The notes beneath the pieces are model-generated. The model ran no database searches. It saw only the letters and a program-made list of their open reading frames with translations, and had not been told where the DNA came from. A stretch of 64,000 bases of DNA from Candidatus Electrothrix rattekaaiensis (lineage in GTDB: Bacteria > Desulfobacterota > Desulfobulbia > Desulfobulbales > Desulfobulbaceae), in assembly GCA_032595675.1 (NCBI GenBank), contig JAVQMD010000002.1, positions 1-64,000 on the forward strand. The letters are read 5' to 3'. The number at the start of each line of letters is the position of its first letter. Position 1 is the stretch's first letter. Shown one piece after another: positions 58,951-64,000 of the stretch. Position numbers and translations under genes: made by a program.

Positions 58951-59183
58951 GCGGCGGCAGGCTCAAATTCGAGATAAATCTCATTAGCGCAGGAACGCGC
59001 CGCATATCTAAGGCAAGCATGAATATCTTTTTTCGTGAGATGCTGATAATCTTCAAGAATTTCTTCTTCGGACACATTTGAGGCTAACAGGTCCAAAATA
59101 AATTCAACGGATAAACGTGTCCCCCGTATGACCGGTTTTCCGCCGAGTATGTCAGGATTGGCTGTAATGCGATTCATTACCAT
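58947..59183 (-). CDS. DUF433 antitoxin
   Basis: A 78-residue DUF433 protein (VapB-like antitoxin). The pattern RITANPDILGGKPVIRGTRL followed by LDLLASNVSEEEILEDYQHL and TKKDIHACLRYAAR is typical. The ATG at 59183 has GGTGA five bases upstream; a GTG at 59192 is the alternative. It neutralises and probably autoregulates the toxin that overlaps its end. Confidence 0.9.
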   Translation of the reverse strand: MVMNRITANPDILGGKPVIRGTRLSVEFILDLLASNVSEEEILEDYQHLTKKDIHACLRYAARSCANEIYLEFEPAAA

Positions 59184-59306
59184 ATTGTTCACCTGATTTA
59201 TTTATGAAAAACTTCTGATGTATATTTACACTATCAATTACACAATATCATGTGTAAAGAAGGAAGTCAAACCTCTGACGAAAACCCAATCTATTAGAAT
59301 ATCTTC

Positions 59307-60347
59307 CTAACATTTTGTCAATGCAGCGTTACGCCAGCAGGTTGGGTCGGAGGCAAGGTAGTCTCCGGTGAGCTGATAGGCGGCTCCTCGACAACCGTAG
59401 CACTCTTCCGCCTTTTCACAGGTTCGGCAGGCCCCTTTTATGGTTTCCCGATAATTTTTTAGATTTTGTATTTCTTCGCTGTTATGGAGAATATGGGCAA
59501 GCGATCTGTTGCGGATATTCCCCAGAGGAATGGTCACCCCGACACAGGGCATGACTTCGCCATTCGAGGTCACCAGACAGGAAACCTGATGGCGCATGCA
59601 CCGGTTGCCGACCAGCGGCGGCTGAGGTTCCCAATCCCGACCGAATTTCTCCTGATCAAGAGCAGCCAATTTGGTAAAGAGATTCTTGAGGTCTTCCGGC
59701 TCAACCCCGAGCCAAGTATTCTCCGAAGCATTGGCTTGGGGGGTGAGCACTTCAAAGAGTGGCTCAATATCCTGCTCCCGCAGCCATTGCCATATTGCCG
59801 GGAGCTCTTCAATATTTTGACGACAAATAACCGTACTCATTGCAAAAAAAAGATCTTCTCTAGGATATCCTGCTTCGCGCAGGCAGCTTAAAGCGTTATG
59901 GATAGCCTGATGAGCACCTTTTTTACCAGCCAGTTTATCCTGAAGCTCCTCGTTCTGGGAATTCAGTTTCAGGGCAATCCGTACTTTTTTTTGCGCCAGG
60001 ACATTGGCAAGTTCCTGATCAATCCCGGAACCGTTGGTGAACATTTCTATCTCCAAGCCTTCCTGCCCGAGGAAACAGAGCATTTCGGCAAGATGAGGAT
60101 AGATAGAGGGTTCTCCGCCCAAGATAATAATTTTCCGGGCACCCAATGCCTTTGCCTGGAGAATAACGTCCTTAATCTCTTCCCGTGAGAGTTCATTCTT
60201 CCATGTTTCCTGCCCCTCAACATAGCAATAGGAGCAGCGGAAATTGCAGACCCGGCTGAACTCGATTTCCATGGAAAGCAGTTGATCGGCGGCAACAGCC
60301 TCCCGAACCTCCTGCTCAGTAAACTCAAGATTATACGTCTTTTGCAT
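59307..60347 (-). CDS. Radical SAM/SPASM-type enzyme
   Basis: A 346-residue radical SAM protein. CNFRCSYC is at about residues 34-41, with LGGEPSIYP as GGE motif. The C-terminal half has a SPASM-type cysteine array (CMRHQVSC, CVGV, CRTCEKAEECYGCRG), so two auxiliary Fe-S clusters are expected. SPASM enzymes usually modify peptides, but the position in the lipid operon suggests another substrate. Its start overlaps the stop of the B12-type radical SAM gene (TAATG). Confidence 0.9.
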   Translation of the reverse strand: MQKTYNLEFTEQEVREAVAADQLLSMEIEFSRVCNFRCSYCYVEGQETWKNELSREEIKDVILQAKALGARKIIILGGEPSIYPHLAEMLCFLGQEGLEIEMFTNGSGIDQELANVLAQKKVRIALKLNSQNEELQDKLAGKKGAHQAIHNALSCLREAGYPREDLFFAMSTVICRQNIEELPAIWQWLREQDIEPLFEVLTPQANASENTWLGVEPEDLKNLFTKLAALDQEKFGRDWEPQPPLVGNRCMRHQVSCLVTSNGEVMPCVGVTIPLGNIRNRSLAHILHNSEEIQNLKNYRETIKGACRTCEKAEECYGCRGAAYQLTGDYLASDPTCWRNAALTKC

Positions 60348-61843
60348 TATTCTCCAAAGTCTTCAAGATCAGCAAACCTGTTCATCCTGTTCAGGCGGTC
60401 GAGCTCCTGTTGATAACGGGCTTCCCAGTCGTCTTTTTTAAATTGCAGTGCATAGCGAAGCTTTAAGAAGGGCTTAAACAGGAAACGCCAGATGAATATC
60501 CACAGCCAATCCTGCTTTCCCGTCTGTGATGAGGGCTTCCACCAGCCCAGTACGACCTGACGTTGATACCAAAACTGATAATGGAGTTGCGTCGAATCTA
60601 AATATTTTGTCCGAACATTGGCCCATAATCCATTGTATTTTTTATAATCCGTTGGATTTGTGACCAGTCCCTGTTCAAGAAGGTGCTCACGGATTCCAGT
60701 TTTTGGGTACGGGGTCATAATCTGGCAATACGCAGCATCGCACTGAAGGGCCTTGAAAAATTCATAATTTTCCTTGATAGATACCTCTGTATCTTCAGGA
60801 AAGCCGAATATCAGGCCACCAATAACCATTATTCCATATTTATGGCAGTTTTCAACCGCCTTTTTTGCCGAGGCTATAATATCACCCTTACAGGCCGTGC
60901 TCAAATTTTGTCGTGAGACGTTTTCAATACCGAGAAAGACCGAGGCAAAGCCTGCTGCTGCCATTTTGGCCACCATGTCTTCGTTCCTGGCTATGGAGAT
61001 ACAGTCGGCCTGGACAAAGAGCTTCAACCCTTTGTACTCCTTGGCGATGATAGCGTCGCAGAGATCCATGAGCCGGGCCTGATCCAGAACGATATTGTCG
61101 TCCGTGATAAAGATGTAGCGTGTTTTCTTCCTGAAATAAATGTCGTCGATATCCTCCAGAACCCGCTCAATGGGGAAGGACCGGAAACTGCGCCCGTACA
61201 TATGCTTCATTGAGCAAAAATTGCACGATCGGGTACAGCCCCGTGAGGTTTCAATAACCTCAATCTTGGAATGTACCATATGATACCCCCAGGTTAAGCG
61301 TCGCTTATCTCGTATAGGCAGCTTCAGGGTACTGAGATCCAGATTCTTCCCTCTGGGATTATGGTGAAACACCTCGTCCTTTTTATAGGAAAGTGAGGGG
61401 ATGTCTGCCAGCTCATCCTGCCCGGCAAGGGCGTTGACCAAACGACGGCAGGCCTCCTCTCCTTCACCCCGAATCATAAAATCAATGACTTGTGCTTCTT
61501 TGGCAACGGCAATTTCCTCATGCATGAGGGTGGCATGATATCCGCCAATAACAATTTTGACCTTTGGCAGCAGGGTTTTGATCAGTCGGGCTATCCGAAG
61601 ACAAGTGTCATACTGCCAAGCCATGGCTGAAAGTCCGACAAGGTCCGGTTGAATTTTACCGATGACCTTGGTCAGATATTTTCTGATTGAGCGTCGTTTT
61701 CGCACCAAATCAATAAGCAATACCTCATGCTCGGGATCAATATTCCCTCCCACACTGGCGATACCGTGATTGGGCAGATGGACAGCCGCTTCATGGATGA
61801 GAATAGGTGCGACATCGGGCATGGATATCAAGATGACTTTCAT
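60347..61843 (-). CDS. B12-binding-domain radical SAM enzyme
   Basis: A 498-residue protein. Residues 1-140 form a cobalamin-binding-type Rossmann domain (DLVGLSAMAWQYDT, VIGGYHATLMHEE) without a visible DxHxxG histidine, so B12 may bind base-off without that ligand. The radical SAM motif CTRSCNFC is at about residues 204-211. Later GGLIFGFPEDTE is typical of the class. Such enzymes methylate or cyclise unactivated carbons, for example in lipid and hopanoid chemistry. It starts two bases after the acyltransferase stop. Confidence 0.9.
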   Translation of the reverse strand: MKVILISMPDVAPILIHEAAVHLPNHGIASVGGNIDPEHEVLLIDLVRKRRSIRKYLTKVIGKIQPDLVGLSAMAWQYDTCLRIARLIKTLLPKVKIVIGGYHATLMHEEIAVAKEAQVIDFMIRGEGEEACRRLVNALAGQDELADIPSLSYKKDEVFHHNPRGKNLDLSTLKLPIRDKRRLTWGYHMVHSKIEVIETSRGCTRSCNFCSMKHMYGRSFRSFPIERVLEDIDDIYFRKKTRYIFITDDNIVLDQARLMDLCDAIIAKEYKGLKLFVQADCISIARNEDMVAKMAAAGFASVFLGIENVSRQNLSTACKGDIIASAKKAVENCHKYGIMVIGGLIFGFPEDTEVSIKENYEFFKALQCDAAYCQIMTPYPKTGIREHLLEQGLVTNPTDYKKYNGLWANVRTKYLDSTQLHYQFWYQRQVVLGWWKPSSQTGKQDWLWIFIWRFLFKPFLKLRYALQFKKDDWEARYQQELDRLNRMNRFADLEDFGE

Positions 61844-61845
61844 GA

Positions 61846-62592
61846 TTACGCGCTGTGATAGGCCTCCTCTATCTGTTGCATGAGATCTGCTGTGGAAGGC
61901 GGGGACGGTCCGCCGGTTTCTATTCGTTTCAGCACCTTGAGGGTGATCGTGTTTTTCCTCTGGGTTGCAAAGAGAAATTTTCCAGGAGGAAAGAGTTTAT
62001 CCGTGTTACGCACATGGAGGAGATAAACAGGGGCACCGATGAGTCGGGCGATTTTTATTGCCCCCTTCTGCATGGAGCCAGCCTTTCCGTCGCGGCTCCG
62101 TGTTCCTTCGGGAAAGACAAAGAGGTTGCCGCCTGCTCGCAGATATTCCGGCATACTGTCCATCTGGCGGACCATGAGTCGGGAGAATCGCCCTGCCCCT
62201 TCACCGGGCAGATACCCTGATTTGGCAACGAGTTGGCCAAAGATCGGCATCATGAAAAAGCGGGGTTTGACAATGGTTCGTTGGCGGGGATAGAGGGAGA
62301 TAAGCAGCAGAGGGTCCAGGTAGGAAAGGTGATTGCAGATAATCACCGAGGAGCGAATCTTCGCCACCTCATCATTAATCAGTATTTTTTGTCCTGGAGC
62401 GGTTTGACGGATGATACTGAGAAGGATTTGAAAGAAACGGCTGTTCAGTCGCTGGAAGGCGATCTCGGGATCTGATCTGAACAGGGCGGCGGCATATCGC
62501 CATGAAAACAAGAAAAAGAAGCCGAAGATAAACCAAGCCCAGTAAACAAGGGTTATGCAGAAGTCAATGCCTCGGCTCAACAGAGTCTCCAT
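61846..62592 (-). CDS. plsC: PlsC-type 1-acyl-glycerol-3-phosphate acyltransferase
   Basis: A 248-residue membrane-anchored acyltransferase with an N-terminal hydrophobic segment (about residues 11-31). The HxxxxD motif is NHLSYLD (His88, Asp93), with FPEGTRSRDG near residue 160. It attaches an acyl chain to the sn-2 position of lysophosphatidate or a related acceptor. As part of the operon it may load the unusual chain into a glycerolipid. It overlaps the ketosynthase gene upstream by 29 bases. Confidence 0.93.
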   Translation of the reverse strand: METLLSRGIDFCITLVYWAWFIFGFFFLFSWRYAAALFRSDPEIAFQRLNSRFFQILLSIIRQTAPGQKILINDEVAKIRSSVIICNHLSYLDPLLLISLYPRQRTIVKPRFFMMPIFGQLVAKSGYLPGEGAGRFSRLMVRQMDSMPEYLRAGGNLFVFPEGTRSRDGKAGSMQKGAIKIARLIGAPVYLLHVRNTDKLFPPGKFLFATQRKNTITLKVLKRIETGGPSPPSTADLMQQIEEAYHSA

Positions 62593-63817
62593 TTTTTACC
62601 AGCACACAGGTGTTCACTCCGCCGAAGGCGAAATTCTGAATAGCGGCTGTGCGTATTTTGGTTTCTGTGATTTCTTGGCAATGGCGGAGCATGGCGCAGC
62701 GTTCGTCAACCTCTTCCAGATTTAGGGTGGGAGCGACAAATCCCTGTTCCATCATGTAGAGGGTCAGGATCAACTCAATGACTCCGCAGGTTGCCATGGT
62801 ATGGCCCATGTAACTTTTCAGGCCACTGACAAGAGGTCTGTCGCCGTACACGGAATGCGTGGCCTGGGCCTCGATCACATCCCCCATCTTGGTTGCTGTG
62901 GCATGGGCACTGATGAAATCCACCGCATCCGGGGTGATTGCTGCATTATCAAGGGCAAGGCGCAGGGTTGCCTCAATGCCTTTATGGTTGGGCAGAATAA
63001 GATCCCCCCCGTTATTATTGCAGGCAAAGCCGATGATTTCCCCCAGAATGGTTGCACCACGTTTTTTGGCAAACTCGTATTCTTCCAGCATCACGGCTCC
63101 ACCGCCCTCCCCGACAACCAAGCCGTCCCGTTTGCGGTCAAAAGGCCTTGGTGTACATTCCGGGGTGTCGTTATACTTGACTGAGCAGGCCAGCAGATTA
63201 TCAAACACTGCCACTGTGGTGGTGTCGTACTCATCCGCCCCGCCACAGAGCATGGCATCCTGCATACCGAATTTAATAGATTCGTAACCGAAGCCGATAG
63301 ATTGGCTGCTGGTGGTGCAGGCCGTAGATGAGGAGATAACCCGCCCGGTGATGCCAAACATCCGGGTGATGTTGACCGCTGTGGTATGCACCATAGAACG
63401 GAGGTAATCAACCGCACCGACGGAGGAGAGTTTTGTGTCGCATGTGCTGAAAAACGTCTTGTAGATATCCCGCTGAACCGTGGGGCTACCGTGGATGGAA
63501 CCGAAAGCGACACCGAGTCGACCGGAGGTGATAAATTCCTCGTCTAGTCCAGACTGCTCCAACACATCTTTGGCCACCTGACAGGCATAATAGGCCACAG
63601 GCCCCATGGTTTTCCGATAATAACGCGAAAAATTGTATTCTATAGGGTAATTCACGGTCCCAAAGACACGGGAGTGGATATGCTTGCTGAGTAAGCCGTC
63701 ATCACGAAGCGGAGCTACCCCGGATTTGCCCTGCCTGAGATTCTCTACAATTTCCTCTTTACCGTAGCCGATGGGGGTGATTGCGGAACAGGCGGTGATG
63801 ACGACGCGTCTTGTCAT
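62564..63817 (-). CDS. Beta-ketoacyl-ACP synthase at the operon front
   Basis: A 417-residue condensing enzyme. Cys167 (STACTTSSQS), His305 (SAHATATKMGD), Lys334 and His339 (LKSYMGHTMATCG) are present; FAFGGVNTCVLV closes the fold. The motif variants differ from the two tandem ketosynthases, resembling KS of aryl-polyene and ladderane-type clusters. It lies 29 bases downstream of an ACP gene and overlaps plsC by 29 bases. Confidence 0.92.
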   Translation of the reverse strand: MTRRVVITACSAITPIGYGKEEIVENLRQGKSGVAPLRDDGLLSKHIHSRVFGTVNYPIEYNFSRYYRKTMGPVAYYACQVAKDVLEQSGLDEEFITSGRLGVAFGSIHGSPTVQRDIYKTFFSTCDTKLSSVGAVDYLRSMVHTTAVNITRMFGITGRVISSSTACTTSSQSIGFGYESIKFGMQDAMLCGGADEYDTTTVAVFDNLLACSVKYNDTPECTPRPFDRKRDGLVVGEGGGAVMLEEYEFAKKRGATILGEIIGFACNNNGGDLILPNHKGIEATLRLALDNAAITPDAVDFISAHATATKMGDVIEAQATHSVYGDRPLVSGLKSYMGHTMATCGVIELILTLYMMEQGFVAPTLNLEEVDERCAMLRHCQEITETKIRTAAIQNFAFGGVNTCVLVKNGDSVEPRH

Positions 63818-63846
63818 GAGGGTAAGATAGGTAAGAAAGGGGAGAG

Positions 63847-64000
63847 TTATTCGGCACGAGAACGGGTTATTTTTTCTATATAATCAAGAATATCATTAAT
63901 CGTCCTGATCTCCATAGCCTGTTCCTTTTCCTCTCTGGTGAGGGAGGTATCCAGGATATGTTCTATTTTTCCAAGTAACTCAATGGCGTCGATACTGTCA
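63847..64000 (-). CDS. Acyl carrier protein, partial at window edge
   Basis: The last 51 codons of a second ACP; the 5' part is beyond the right edge. It begins at DSIDAIELLGKIE, where the Ser is the phosphopantetheine site, then EIRTINDILDYIEKI typical of the final ACP helix, and stops at 63847-63849. It precedes the ketosynthase and PlsC genes on the same strand, so the operon continues upstream. Confidence 0.88.
   Translation of the reverse strand, partial: DSIDAIELLGKIEHILDTSLTREEKEQAMEIRTINDILDYIEKITRSRAE

Overview
The window looks like a chromosomal segment of a Desulfobulbaceae-type bacterium (Desulfobacterota; sulfate reducer or cable-bacterium relative). This is an inference. It rests on a Wood-Ljungdahl-type methyltetrahydrofolate:corrinoid methyltransferase, a class II DAHP synthase, an unusual radical-SAM/ketosynthase lipid cluster of the kind known from Desulfotalea-like genomes, many short toxin-antitoxin genes, and many small palindromic intergenic repeats. 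Core genes (rsgA, uvrC, dnaN, recB, katG) show it is chromosomal. No rRNA, tRNA, CRISPR array or intact insertion sequence was seen.

Layout. (1) 0.3-6 kb: one very large, AT-rich gene encoding an archaeo-eukaryotic-type primase domain, a reverse transcriptase and, in my reading, a C-terminal phosphoribosyltransferase-like domain. REP-like and inverted repeats lie on its 5' side. It is the best candidate for a poorly described (defence-type) system. (2) 6-11.5 kb: small exported protein, fumarase/adenylosuccinate-lyase-type enzyme, aldo/keto reductase, hemerythrin-like protein, exported beta-helix protein. (3) 12-13.8 kb: an ATPase plus truncated TOPRIM-like partner, decayed at a REP-like element, with a small hybrid ORF behind it. 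(4) 13.8-31.4 kb: rsgA, pbpC, lipoproteins, then envelope/glycan genes (methyltransferase-kinase fusion, two GT2 glycosyltransferases, spermidine-synthase-like membrane protein, HAD protein, acyltransferase 3, zinc-ribbon membrane protein) with msrAB between. (5) 31.4-35.6 kb: katG, a repeat-rich exported beta-helix protein, and a duplicated katG promoter plus N-terminus upstream of it. (6) 35.9-45 kb: small TA-type genes, one toxin truncated; a 23-nt repeat array; uvrC; DAHP synthase; acsE; dnaN with DnaA-box-like sites; cobO; a PilZ protein; and a 21-nt repeat array. (7) 45-51.4 kb: a two-gene NTPase/TPR module and recB, which carries an in-frame palindromic repeat insertion. (8) 51.4-64 kb: a long leftward operon for an unusual fatty-acid/polyketide-type lipid. 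It has three ketosynthases, two acyl carrier proteins, a FabZ-like dehydratase, a second hot-dog dehydratase-like protein, a thioesterase, a PlsC acyltransferase, three radical SAM enzymes and one B12-binding-type radical SAM enzyme. A DUF433/DUF5615 toxin-antitoxin pair sits inside it, and it continues past the right edge.

How they work together. In region 8 the ketosynthases and hot-dog enzymes would extend and dehydrate an ACP-bound chain, the radical SAM enzymes would modify it, the thioesterase would release it or PlsC would load it onto a glycerolipid. Regions 1, 3, 6 and 7 carry defence-like or conflict-type modules, some intact and some decaying, with repeats at their edges. All functions are read from motifs by eye; no database search was possible.
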